The position numbers were made by a program, and so were the translations under genes. Source: Clostridia bacterium (GTDB lineage: Bacteria > Bacillota > Clostridia > Christensenellales > Aristaeellaceae). Taken from it: DNA of 32,746 bases. The DNA lies in the NCBI GenBank assembly GCA_017469025.1, contig JAFUHD010000360.1:1-32746 (forward strand). Reading direction: 5' to 3'. This document shows, in pieces, positions 23,092-32,296 of this stretch (positions are counted from its first letter, which is position 1; each line of letters begins with the position of its first letter). The notes beneath the pieces were generated by a model. That model worked only from the letters and a program-made list of their open reading frames with translations, made no database searches and had not been told where the DNA came from.

Positions 23092-25347
23092 TTACAGACT
23101 CAGTTGTTTCGCCGTTGCAGCAGTGCTGCCGGAATCAAACACGGCACACCCATACCGGCCGGTTTCCCTGAGATGTATCAGTGCGGTATCCGCATCGTGG
23201 AAGATATCCCCCTGCGGATGCTCACGGTCTGCAAATGCAACACCTGCGCTGATTGTCACGGCAGGGATACCGTCTGCCGGATTCTGCAAAGCCTGGTTCA
23301 TCTGGTTTACCTTTTCAACCAGAAGCTGCTGCACCGTGCTGTTCACACGCGTTACTATGACAACAAATTCATCATTACTGATGCGGCAGATATAATCGAC
23401 CGAGCGGAAATGCATGCGGAGCACATCCGCCACACGTTCAATCACACGGTCGCCGGTGCCGTATCCGCCGGTCGCCCTGAGTGCCTCAAAGTCATCCACA
23501 TTGATGACCATGAGCGCAATATGATTCTGGTCCGCATCCCTGAGCAGCATCTCATATGCACTGTAATTATACAGGCCTGTCTGCGGATCATGAAGCGCAT
23601 CATAAGTAAACTTTTCAGCGAAATCCCACATCTTGACCCGCGGCTTTTTCTCAACAATCTCCTCCACCGCAGACTTTCTTGCCAGCAGGAACGCTTCATA
23701 GTCCGCAGGCGGCAGTGGACGTGAAAAATAATAGCCCTGCACGATATCACAGCCCATCGTCTTGAGGGTAAGCATCTGTTCGGCAGTTTCCACGCCTTCG
23801 GCAATTGTCGGAACATTCAGTGAACCGGCAATTTCGATAACCACCTCCAGCATCTTGGTATTCTTGCGGCCCTTGAAAGCCGACCGGATAAACTGCATAT
23901 CCAGCTTGATGGCATCTACCGGCAGATTGGACAGCATATTGAGCGAAGAATACCCGCTGCCAAAGTCATCCATTTCGATATGGAATCCTGCATTGCGCAG
24001 TTTGTTGACCGTGCTGATGATCTGATCCGAATTCTGGGTATAAGCGGACTCTGTAATCTCCAGAAGCAGTTCACCCGGCGTGAGGCCGTACCGGCTGACC
24101 AGCTGCTGCATGTTGCCGGTCAGATCCGAATCAAACATGTCGACACGGGATACATTGACAGAGACGGGGACAGAAATGCCCAGCCGGTCCTTCCAGTCCC
24201 GCATCTGCGCTGCAGTTTCCTCCCAGACATAATGATCCAGTTTCTGAATAAGGCCATTGCTTTCAAACAGCGGAATGAAAACACCGGGAGATATCATCCC
24301 GAGCTGCGGATGATTCCATCGGATCAGCGCCTCTGCACTCGACAGAATCGGTACAGACGGACGGATATCAAACTTCGGCTGATAGTAAATCACAAACTGC
24401 TTTTCTGCGAGGGCCTTTGGAAAGTCTTCCAGCAGCTGCTCAGCGAACAGCTCTGATTCATGCAGTGCATTGTCATAGATGGCCACAACTTTGGAAAAAC
24501 TGTTCCGGACGGTATCCGCTGCCATTTTTGCCCGGTCAAACCGCTGCTCTACATCTATCGTTTTGTCCACATCGGCGTACACGCCCATACGCAGCCGGAT
24601 CCGGCTTTCCAGTCCTGCGGAAATTTTCTCCAGGATATCCGAATAATCCGTCCTGTGCGGACAGTACAAAAGGAATGTATCATCCTCACGCCGGCACACA
24701 ATGCCGCTGTTGTCCTTTACAATTTCCTGAAGCTGCCTTGCAATGGTGCGCAGCACTTCATCGCCGTACGCCTTTCCAAAGCGTTCATTTACCATATGAA
24801 AATGGTTGACATCCACGACGATGGCATCCATGGATGTATCCTTATGGAAAGTATCCAGTTGCTCTGCATAACTGTAGAAATAATCCCGGTTATACAGTCC
24901 TGTAAGGCTGTCGCATTCGGTATAGCGGATAATGTCCCGGTCCTCAGACAGTTCTATGGTCCTCAGAACGCGCGCCTGAATGACGGCAGGCATCGGATAC
25001 GGCTTTGGGATAAAGTCAATGGCGCCGGCCGTCAGGCTCTCCACTTCTGCCTCCCGGTCCGACGTGATGACAATCACCGGAATCCGGGCGGTTGACGGGT
25101 CTGCTTTCACCTGTCTCAGGATATCCAGTCCATGTGCATCAGGAAGATTCAGGTCCAGCAGAATCAGGCTGATCACCTTCTGATTCTCCCAGAGAATTCG
25201 GAATGCTGACTTTGCATCCTCGGCATTCAGAACATCATAGGTATCTGAAAGGATCATCCCCAGCAGTTCGCGGTTGATCCTCTCATCCTCAACCACCAGA
25301 ATTTTACGTCTGCGGTTCGGAGAATGCATAAGTGGCGGATTCAGCAT
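23092..25347 (-). CDS. Response regulator with GGDEF-EAL-GGDEF domains (cyclic-di-GMP phosphodiesterase)
   Basis: About 751 residues: receiver (about 14-135; phosphoacceptor Asp65 in LILLDLNLP, Lys in FIPKPYP), GGDEF-like domain (about 150-300), EAL domain (about 315-555) and a second GGDEF-like domain (about 585-735). The EAL catalytic set looks intact: EALIRW with Glu339, EITES, DDFGSGYSS, KLDMQFI, EGVET. Both GGDEF motifs are degenerate: the first reads about REDDTF, the second SNDEF. It is thus probably a phosphorylation-controlled phosphodiesterase, with the GGDEF parts as GTP sensors or structural modules. I start at 25347 because GGAGG lies 6 nt upstream; an ATG at 25365 abuts the previous stop and lacks a ribosome site. 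Probably controlled by the kinases immediately upstream. Confidence 0.92.
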   Translation of the reverse strand: MLNPPLMHSPNRRRKILVVEDERINRELLGMILSDTYDVLNAEDAKSAFRILWENQKVISLILLDLNLPDAHGLDILRQVKADPSTARIPVIVITSDREAEVESLTAGAIDFIPKPYPMPAVIQARVLRTIELSEDRDIIRYTECDSLTGLYNRDYFYSYAEQLDTFHKDTSMDAIVVDVNHFHMVNERFGKAYGDEVLRTIARQLQEIVKDNSGIVCRREDDTFLLYCPHRTDYSDILEKISAGLESRIRLRMGVYADVDKTIDVEQRFDRAKMAADTVRNSFSKVVAIYDNALHESELFAEQLLEDFPKALAEKQFVIYYQPKFDIRPSVPILSSAEALIRWNHPQLGMISPGVFIPLFESNGLIQKLDHYVWEETAAQMRDWKDRLGISVPVSVNVSRVDMFDSDLTGNMQQLVSRYGLTPGELLLEITESAYTQNSDQIISTVNKLRNAGFHIEMDDFGSGYSSLNMLSNLPVDAIKLDMQFIRSAFKGRKNTKMLEVVIEIAGSLNVPTIAEGVETAEQMLTLKTMGCDIVQGYYFSRPLPPADYEAFLLARKSAVEEIVEKKPRVKMWDFAEKFTYDALHDPQTGLYNYSAYEMLLRDADQNHIALMVINVDDFEALRATGGYGTGDRVIERVADVLRMHFRSVDYICRISNDEFVVIVTRVNSTVQQLLVEKVNQMNQALQNPADGIPAVTISAGVAFADREHPQGDIFHDADTALIHLRETGRYGCAVFDSGSTAATAKQLSL

Positions 25348-25366
25348 TTTGTTCCTCCATGGCATA

Positions 25367-28153
25367 TCACGGTTTTTTAAGGAATTTCTTCAGTGTTTCA
25401 ATCAGGACATCCACATCAATCGGTTTGGCAATATGCGCCTGCATGCCGGATTCAAATGCGGCCTCCTCATCCTCCTTGAAGGCATTTGCCGTCATGGCCA
25501 GAATCGGAATGCGGGCAAGCTCCGGATTCTCAAGCTGTCGGATCATCCGTGTTGCCGTGTATCCATCCATGACGGGCATCTGAATATCCATCAGGACCGC
25601 ATCGTAATATCCTGGCTGCGAACCCGCAACCATATCAAGCGCAATCTGTCCGTTTTCCGCTGTCTCCAGCATAAATCCATACTGGGACAGAATCATCTTC
25701 GCAATTTCCAGATTAATGGCATTGTCTTCAACTAGCAGCAGCCGTTTCTTCGTAAAGTCAATATGCTCTTCCTCAGCCTCTGTTTTCGGCTGCGCATCGG
25801 CTCCGACCTCGGACGCCTCGGCAATGCGCATCTTAAGACGGATCACCATCTCCGTGCCGCTGCCCGGTGAGGTCAGCACCTCAATGTTTCCGCCCATGAG
25901 ATCCACGATGCGCTTGGTAATGGAAAGTCCCAGACCGGTTCCCTCTACACCGCTGTCCGTGGAAGTTCTCTCGCGTTCAAAGGCATTGAACATCTTTTCC
26001 ACAAAGTCCTTTGACATTCCAATGCCGCTGTCCTTGATCCGGATTTCATAAGCAGCATATCCGCTTTCCCCGCTGCCTGTTTCCCAGACAGACGCTGAAA
26101 TCGTACCTCCGGCAGGCGTAAACTTGTACGCATTGCTGATGACATTCAGCAGCACCCGGTTCATATTTTTCCGGTCACACCAGACATAGCGGTGCTGTAC
26201 CTGTCCCGTATGGATGGTAAAATCCAGAGACTTCTGCTGCATCTGCTCTTCAAAAAGATCACGAATCTCTTCAAAGATCCGGATAAAATCCATTGGCAGA
26301 TACTCAAGCTTTACCTGTCCGTTTTCAATACGGCTCATCTCGAGAATATCATCCAGCAGCGCAAGCAGGTGCCTGCTGGAGAGCTCGATCTTGTTCAGAT
26401 ACTCATGCAGCTGCGGTGGTGCGGGCTCCTTGAGTGCAAGATTCGTATACCCGATGATTGCATTCATCGGGGTCCGGATATCATGCGACATATTAAACAG
26501 GAACTGGGACTTGGCCAGACTGCCTTCCACCGCCCGGATTTTCTCCCGCTCAATCGCCTCATGCTTTTCCCGTACCAGCCGCTGAATGAGCAGCATCACC
26601 ACAAAACCGGTAAAGACAATGGCCAAAAGCACGATTCCGCCCCATCGCATGGAATGACGGGCCGCATCCATATCAGGCTGGGCCGCAGTCATTTTCCCAA
26701 TCCACATAAACGAGGCATACAGAAGCAGGGCGAACAGGACAACGCCTGAGGCAGACATGCCGCTGTATTCGGTCAGATTGGTCCGGTTAACGGTCCGCCA
26801 GTAAAATGCAAACCCCAGCAGACACCAGAGCGCCAGAAGAAGAAACGATTCACTGCCCATGGCATCTATTGCTGCCATATTCGGAATCATCTGTACCACG
26901 ATAAAAACAACCGCAATCCCTGCACCGGCAAGGCCGATGACCATCATCCGGCGGTCGCCCTCCGTTCTGGCAATTTTGTATGCCGCAGCGGATGTATAGC
27001 CATATGCCACAATAGCGCCAAAGGATGTAAGATCCACAAACCAGTTCAGTGTATTGCGGCCAAGGAGGGAAACCAGTATGGACAGCACCATGATAAACAG
27101 AATGCTGTACGATGTTTTCTGGAACCGCTCTGACAGAATCCTGTCCTCTGCCATGGTTGACATGACACGGACGATTGCCCGGTATGCGCCGATGATACCG
27201 GTCATAATCGCAGCCAGCGCTGTCAGTCCGAGCACCACCAGCCCCGGCGTTCCCATATAGGTCCGAGCTGCATGGAACGTCGGAACTTCCTCGATGCCGC
27301 CCATGGCATTGGCTGCCGTAATGTACGCCTGCCAGGAGGAATAACCGTCCGGAATGGCAGATACGCTCACAATTGTCATGGCGATATAGACAAAGCCTGC
27401 CAGCAGAATCGAAAGGACAACAATTCCCCTTGCTTTGGCGAGTGGAAATTTAAAGTGCGGCGTCTCAAAGGAAATGATTTCAAAGCCCACAAACGCCCAT
27501 GGTGCAAGAATCACCAGACTGAAAACCGAAAAGGCACCATTTACCCGTTCGCTGCCGAATGACGTCAGAATTTCAGCATCCAGTGCATGCGGCGCGCAGA
27601 TCAGCGTCACCAGAACCGAACCCGCCAGCAGGACCACGGAAAGCACCGTATGCAGGCGCTGCAGGACGGATTTGGCTACCACAAACAGAATACCGATTCC
27701 CGCCAGCGCACCGACAGAAACGGCCACCTCACCGAGATCGATTACATTCCCGGCTACCGTATAATGTACACCCGTCTGCAGGCTTTCCCCGAACATCATC
27801 CGGATGACCAGAAACAACGCGGTTCCGTTCAAAAAGACAATAGTCAGATAGGAGAGGCACAAAAACCAGGAACACAGGAAGGCATGATCCCGGCCGAACG
27901 CTTCCTTCGTGTAGGAATAAAGGCCGCCAGTCCAAGGATTTCTAAACATCAGGTATGAAATACTGGAAGAGACCAAAGCCATGACAGCCATGCCGATGAT
28001 CATTGAGATAATCGTACCGGCTGGTCCTGCAATCGGCAGAAACGTCGTACCGGGCATCACATACGCACCCCAGCCGACTGTACAGCCAAAGGCCATCGCC
28101 CATGCATCCAGCGGCGACAGATATCTGTCCAGTCCCTTTTGGTTTTGTTCCAT
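25367..28153 (-). CDS. Amino-acid permease / hybrid histidine kinase / receiver fusion
   Basis: A 928-residue membrane protein. Residues 1-430 are a full APC-superfamily permease: SPLDAWAMAFGCTVGWGAYVMPGT carries the TM1 unwound-helix motif 'GxGxxxxPG', and about 12 hydrophobic segments follow. After extra membrane segments to about residue 520 comes a short coiled linker, then HisKA with SHDIRTPMN (His557), an N box (NVISNAYKFTP), G boxes (DSGIGM, GTGLGLSIT), and a receiver with Asp856 in LMDIQMPVMDG and AKPID lysine. All phosphotransfer residues look intact. The transporter part likely senses, and perhaps moves, an amino acid or amine. The design parallels CbrA (SLC5 transporter plus kinase) but uses another transporter family. 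It lies 19 nt before the receiver-GGDEF-EAL gene. Confidence 0.93.
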   Translation of the reverse strand: MEQNQKGLDRYLSPLDAWAMAFGCTVGWGAYVMPGTTFLPIAGPAGTIISMIIGMAVMALVSSSISYLMFRNPWTGGLYSYTKEAFGRDHAFLCSWFLCLSYLTIVFLNGTALFLVIRMMFGESLQTGVHYTVAGNVIDLGEVAVSVGALAGIGILFVVAKSVLQRLHTVLSVVLLAGSVLVTLICAPHALDAEILTSFGSERVNGAFSVFSLVILAPWAFVGFEIISFETPHFKFPLAKARGIVVLSILLAGFVYIAMTIVSVSAIPDGYSSWQAYITAANAMGGIEEVPTFHAARTYMGTPGLVVLGLTALAAIMTGIIGAYRAIVRVMSTMAEDRILSERFQKTSYSILFIMVLSILVSLLGRNTLNWFVDLTSFGAIVAYGYTSAAAYKIARTEGDRRMMVIGLAGAGIAVVFIVVQMIPNMAAIDAMGSESFLLLALWCLLGFAFYWRTVNRTNLTEYSGMSASGVVLFALLLYASFMWIGKMTAAQPDMDAARHSMRWGGIVLLAIVFTGFVVMLLIQRLVREKHEAIEREKIRAVEGSLAKSQFLFNMSHDIRTPMNAIIGYTNLALKEPAPPQLHEYLNKIELSSRHLLALLDDILEMSRIENGQVKLEYLPMDFIRIFEEIRDLFEEQMQQKSLDFTIHTGQVQHRYVWCDRKNMNRVLLNVISNAYKFTPAGGTISASVWETGSGESGYAAYEIRIKDSGIGMSKDFVEKMFNAFERERTSTDSGVEGTGLGLSITKRIVDLMGGNIEVLTSPGSGTEMVIRLKMRIAEASEVGADAQPKTEAEEEHIDFTKKRLLLVEDNAINLEIAKMILSQYGFMLETAENGQIALDMVAGSQPGYYDAVLMDIQMPVMDGYTATRMIRQLENPELARIPILAMTANAFKEDEEAAFESGMQAHIAKPIDVDVLIETLKKFLKKP

Positions 28154-28332
28154 TCCGTGTTCTTCTTTCTATCAGGCATATGCTGCAGCCTGACGCAGAA
28201 CCAGACCTGCAGCGTGTACTGGTTTTCAGAATAAACTGATTATTCTGCTGTAAGCGCGCCAGGCTTCATCAGGAAGTGTGCCGCTCACAGCTGTTTCAGA
28301 AAAAGGTTCCACCCGTTGTCCTGGCGGGCTGA
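28154..28332 (-). other. Gap between the two kinase genes
   Basis: No clear promoter. Two hairpins are visible: CAGAATAA (28227-28234) / TTATTCTG (28240-28247), and GCTGCAG (28182-28188) / CTGCAGC (28207-28213). Neither has a U-tract on the minus strand, so the kinases may be co-transcribed with differential stability. Confidence 0.4.
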
Positions 28333-31300
28333 TCAGATGCTTATCAGGCTTTCCAGTGTTTCAAACAGCGCCTCCGGCTGTACCGGCTTGCTGAGATGGG
28401 CATTGAGACCTGCCTGCATACTCCGCTGAACATCCTCATCAAACGCATTGGCTGTCAAGGCAATAATCGGCACTGTCTTTGCATCCGGACGCTCAAGTGC
28501 ACGGATCGTGCGCGTTGCCTCAAGTCCATCCATAACCGGCATCCTCATATCCATCAGGATGGCATCATAATAACCGTTTTCATGCTGTTCAAACATTTCT
28601 ACTGCCAGACAGCCGTTTTCAGCGTGGTCTACCTCGATTTCCCGCATGCCGAGTACCATGATCATGATTTCGGCATTCACCATCACATCCTCTGCCAGCA
28701 GAATATGCCGTCCTTTCAGATCAGCCTGTTGCCTTGATGGCAGTGCTTTTTTTCGCCGGAATGCCGCACGGAATTCATCCATGACATTTTCCGCATAAAG
28801 CGGCTTAGGTACAAATGTATCCACCCCGGCTTCTCTGGCATCCTCAGCCACATCATCCCAGCTGTATGAAGTCAGAATAATAATCGCGCTCCCATTGCCA
28901 ATCAGTTCGCGGATCCGGCGCGTTGTTTCCACGCCATCCATGCCCGGCATCTGCCAGTCAACCAGAATCAGGTTATAGGGATTCCGGCGGGCATGATGCA
29001 TTCGGATCATCTCAATGCCTTCTTCACCAGAGAGTGCAGCATCACAGCTGACTCCAACCTGTCCCAGCACAAGCCGCGCATGTTCACAGGCAACCGGATC
29101 ATCATCAATGACCAGTACGGTCATATCATTGAGATGCAGTTCTCCCTCATCCGCGTCGGAAGCCGTACGGCTGGACACAGCCAGCGGCACAGTTACCGTG
29201 AACGTCGTCCCGACACCTTTCTGGCTCTCCACAGCTATATTGCCATTCATGAGCTCGAGCAGACTCTTGGTAATCGGCATTCCGAGTCCCGTACTTCCGT
29301 ATTTGTTGGTTGAGGAGGAATCCTCCTGACTGAATGCATCGAATATTTTCGGCAGATACTCCGGACTCATCCCGATTCCGGTATCCCGCACCGTAAAGCG
29401 CAGTGCTGCTTTTCCATCAAAACAGTTGAGCGCCTCGGTTACAAACTCAACCGTACCGCCTTCCGGTGTAAATTTCACCGCATTCCCCAGTATGTTGATC
29501 AGCACCTGGCGCAGCTTCATGACATCGCCGATATAGTAATCAAACAGTTTCCCTTCCGTGCGGCAGACATAGTCAAGTCCTTTGTCCCTGCACTGCCCGC
29601 TGATAATGGTATTCACCTGATCCATCAGCTTGGCAAATAAAAACTCCTCATTGCTGATAACCATGCGTCCAGATTCAATGCGGGACATATCCAGAATATC
29701 ATTGATAATGCTGAGCAGATGCTGCGCAGATGCGCCAATTTTTTCCAGCTGGTCCCGCGTTTCATCCGGTATATGCGGATTTGAAAGCGCGATATTGTCA
29801 AGGCCGATAATGGCATTCATCGGGGTCCGGATTTCATGGCTCATATTGGACAGAAATGCCGTCTTGGCCTTGTTTGCCTCTTCGGCAGCACTGAGTGCCG
29901 CTCCAAGCGTTCTGCTGTGCTCCATCGCCTGTCGCATTTCCGAATCCACATCCACAAAGCACATACTGACCGCATGAACCACGTGATCATCCCGGTCCTC
30001 CGGATGCCGGACACCGGCAAACCGGATCATCTCATAAGACTCACGTCCACGGCGGATGACCTTGTACCGGAAGGAAATGACGCGTTCCGAAATAAGTCCT
30101 GCCCGGATGGCATCCGGCTGGATAAAATTCAGGAATTCTTCCCTGTACGCGTCGCTTACATATTCCTGCGCATAGCCGGTAATATCTTCCAGATAGGCAA
30201 AACGTTCTCCAACCCTGAAGCCGTGTTCAAGCTCGGAATGCACCTGATAGCACACGCCCTCATCGTTGTCCAGTACAACGTAATAAACGCCCCGGTAGTC
30301 AGAGGCCAGTGCAGTAATCAGACGGTCCTGTTCTGCCCGCTGATGTTCTTCATTCAGGAGCTTTTCCTGCAGAGCCAGACGCTGCTCCATCTCCTGCTGG
30401 CGGGCCTCAGCCTCCTTGATCCGGGTCATTTCCGTGATGTCAACACACATGCCCAGGACACACAGCCTGCCTGATGCATCAAAGAATTTCAGCTTGGTCG
30501 TCTGAAGATTCCGGATCTGCTTTCCGCCGGCGTCCGGTACATCCTCAAAGAAGATATGCGGCTCCTCCATGTCCAGCGCCTTCTGGTCATCTTCAACAAA
30601 ATGTCTTGCCGTCTCAGAATCAAAAATCTCATAGTCTGTAAGACCCACAACTGCCTCAGGCGAAGGCTTATGCGCATATTCGGCAAATGACTGATTGCAG
30701 GCCAGATACCGTCCGGTTTCCGCATCCTTTGAAAAGCTCATGGCCGGCATATTTGACAAAAGTGATGCCACGGATCCCATCAGGGTTGCCAGTTTCTCTG
30801 CCGACTGGATTTCCGCTATGAGCCTGCGGTTTTCCTCTTCAGCACGCTTGGCCTCCTGCAGCTTTTTCTGTACGGCCTGTCCCTGGCGGACATCCTCATC
30901 CACATCCTTGAATCCACAGACAATACCCATTTTTCCGCCAGGCATATTGACTTTGGCAAATTCAATTCTGAAATACCGTTCCGTTCCATCTTCCGTCCTG
31001 CGGAGATAGTTGATGGAAAACTGCGGTTTCTGCCTGAGCCGCTCAACGATGGCGCTGAGCTCCAGTTCACGCTGCAGCCGTTCCTGATCTACCGGTGCCA
31101 CCATTGTCTGGATATACGACGCCTTTGCCATCGAGTATTTCATCCGTCCGAGCGCTTCACGGATCGGGAAGGCATGCATGGTATCCCCCTGCGTATCTCC
31201 GCGAAACAGAGAAAAGCTCTCCGTCTTCACATCATTAATCAGCCAGACCGTATGGTACGCTTCGCTAAGCGCTTCAATAACCGCCTGACGTACGGCCAGA

Positions 31301-31725
31301 TCTGAAGCCATGCGTTCCCGCTTCTCCGTAATGTCAGAGATAAAGACATAATAAATGCCGCCGTATGCTTCTGTTTCCGTATAATGTCCGTAATCATCCA
31401 CCCAGCGCACGGTTCCGTCCCTGCGGACGATCCGGTATTCCACATAATCCAGATTGTCATCACTCTTTGCAATCTGATCGTCAATTGACTCCACAATTGC
31501 CTGATAGTCTTCCGGATACAGCATACCCTTGAAGGTATAGCCTGTCAGCGCCTTGAACTCCTCCAGATCGGCACATCCAAAAATATCAAAAACAGCGCGG
31601 TTTGCATACAGCAGCTCTTCCGGCTTTTCCGCCTTGTAGATAAAAAAACCGCCAGGCATATGCCTGCCTATTTCCTCTACCATTGGAATTGTCTGATCAT
31701 TCAGCTGAAACCTGTTTCCAAACAT
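28333..31725 (-). CDS. Soluble multi-PAS hybrid sensor histidine kinase with two receivers
   Basis: About 1130 residues and no membrane segments. The N-terminal half holds about four PAS-like modules: FFIYKAEKPEELLYANRAVFDIFG to VFISDITEK (about 25-145); a segment ending FRIEFAKVNMPGGKMGIVCGFKD (about 155-290); MPAMSFSKDAETGRYLACNQSF to CVDITE (about 330-435); and YYVVLDNDEGVCYQV to SFRYKVIRRGR (about 480-590). HisKA has SHEIRTPMN (His630), followed by ATPase boxes, receiver 1 (Asp923 in LVDWQMPGMDG) and receiver 2 (Asp1059 in LMDMRMPVMDG). I chose 31725 because AGGAG lies 9 nt upstream; a longer ATG at 31794 has no ribosome site. It has its own promoter and heads the signalling cluster. Signal unknown; output may pass to the EAL protein downstream. 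Confidence 0.93.
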   Translation of the reverse strand: MFGNRFQLNDQTIPMVEEIGRHMPGGFFIYKAEKPEELLYANRAVFDIFGCADLEEFKALTGYTFKGMLYPEDYQAIVESIDDQIAKSDDNLDYVEYRIVRRDGTVRWVDDYGHYTETEAYGGIYYVFISDITEKRERMASDLAVRQAVIEALSEAYHTVWLINDVKTESFSLFRGDTQGDTMHAFPIREALGRMKYSMAKASYIQTMVAPVDQERLQRELELSAIVERLRQKPQFSINYLRRTEDGTERYFRIEFAKVNMPGGKMGIVCGFKDVDEDVRQGQAVQKKLQEAKRAEEENRRLIAEIQSAEKLATLMGSVASLLSNMPAMSFSKDAETGRYLACNQSFAEYAHKPSPEAVVGLTDYEIFDSETARHFVEDDQKALDMEEPHIFFEDVPDAGGKQIRNLQTTKLKFFDASGRLCVLGMCVDITEMTRIKEAEARQQEMEQRLALQEKLLNEEHQRAEQDRLITALASDYRGVYYVVLDNDEGVCYQVHSELEHGFRVGERFAYLEDITGYAQEYVSDAYREEFLNFIQPDAIRAGLISERVISFRYKVIRRGRESYEMIRFAGVRHPEDRDDHVVHAVSMCFVDVDSEMRQAMEHSRTLGAALSAAEEANKAKTAFLSNMSHEIRTPMNAIIGLDNIALSNPHIPDETRDQLEKIGASAQHLLSIINDILDMSRIESGRMVISNEEFLFAKLMDQVNTIISGQCRDKGLDYVCRTEGKLFDYYIGDVMKLRQVLINILGNAVKFTPEGGTVEFVTEALNCFDGKAALRFTVRDTGIGMSPEYLPKIFDAFSQEDSSSTNKYGSTGLGMPITKSLLELMNGNIAVESQKGVGTTFTVTVPLAVSSRTASDADEGELHLNDMTVLVIDDDPVACEHARLVLGQVGVSCDAALSGEEGIEMIRMHHARRNPYNLILVDWQMPGMDGVETTRRIRELIGNGSAIIILTSYSWDDVAEDAREAGVDTFVPKPLYAENVMDEFRAAFRRKKALPSRQQADLKGRHILLAEDVMVNAEIMIMVLGMREIEVDHAENGCLAVEMFEQHENGYYDAILMDMRMPVMDGLEATRTIRALERPDAKTVPIIALTANAFDEDVQRSMQAGLNAHLSKPVQPEALFETLESLISI

Positions 31726-31868
31726 CGCGCTGGTCTCCTCTTCTGTGCCTGCACAAAATTCGCTGCCATCCTCCAGCAGCTTATTCCCTGTCATACAGGA
31801 TTTTTATACAAATGATGCCTTAGCCCCTTTTACATTCCTCTTCAAAAATGCTTTGTTTATTATTGTCC

Positions 31869-31897
31869 ATTATAACGAACAATGTTCTAAAAAGCAA
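31869..31897 (-). promoter_or_regulatory. Promoter of the multi-PAS kinase gene
   Basis: On the minus strand: -35 TTGCTT (31892-31897), 17-nt spacer, -10 TATAAT (31869-31874). It lies between the kinase and repeat copy 4, so copy 4 is not in the leader made from this promoter. Confidence 0.8.
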
Positions 31898-31966
31898 TTA
31901 TTACATTCTCGTCCCAACTTTAGCATGACAAACTGCCAAGAACAGGACAGGAACGGATATGCGTCC

Positions 31967-32050
31967 TTCATTTAATGACACAGATATGCTTTCGGCACCG
32001 TATCAATCGCAATTGTCATTATTTGACAAACCAGCACGAAGTGCTGGGCC
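31967..32050 (-). repeat. Structured leader repeat, copy 4 (orphan)
   Basis: Minus-strand copy with hairpin I (CCAGCAC 32031-32037, GAA, GTGCTGG 32041-32047), the inverted repeat TTGTCA (32013-32018) / TGACAA (32024-32029), and the GTGCCGAAAGC core at 31988-31998. The long-range pairing is 7 bp here (AATGACA with TGTCATT). A GAAGGA Shine-Dalgarno-like sequence follows, but no start codon with an open frame lies at a usable distance. It matches copy 1 at 61 of 64 positions, in opposite orientation. Confidence 0.83.
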
Positions 32051-32225
32051 AATTTCTCTGACCGTTTGACCTGCTACTATCCAGCGGCTGACTAATTGGA
32101 TACATTTCAAGTGATTACAAGGCTGTTCTTTAATAATATCACCACTCCTTCGAAAGGATCTATTCAGTCAGAACATGAACAGCAGCTGCTTTCCAAAGCA
32201 GGAGATAAAGGACAATCCTGTTATA
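32051..32225. other. AT-rich intergenic region
   Basis: No recognisable gene. The region holds short palindromes (AGCAGCTGCT; TCCTT / AAGGA) and is more AT-rich than the rest of the window, consistent with an acquired or eroded segment. Confidence 0.4.
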
Positions 32226-32254
32226 TTGAAGCAGAAGATTATGCATGATATAAT
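32226..32254 (+). promoter_or_regulatory. Promoter of the truncated MATE gene
   Basis: -35 TTGAAG (32226-32231), 17-nt spacer, extended -10 TGA + TATAAT (32249-32254). The start would be near 32261, leaving a leader of about 36 nt. Confidence 0.75.
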
Positions 32255-32296
32255 TCTGTTTGTTGAATTATTATGTAGAAGAGGATAACTGTTTGT

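Noticed and set aside
32175-32288. A 37-codon plus-strand open frame just upstream of the MATE fragment
   Set aside because: It has no ribosome site at a proper distance, and the MATE promoter (32226-32254) falls within it. Its composition looks random.
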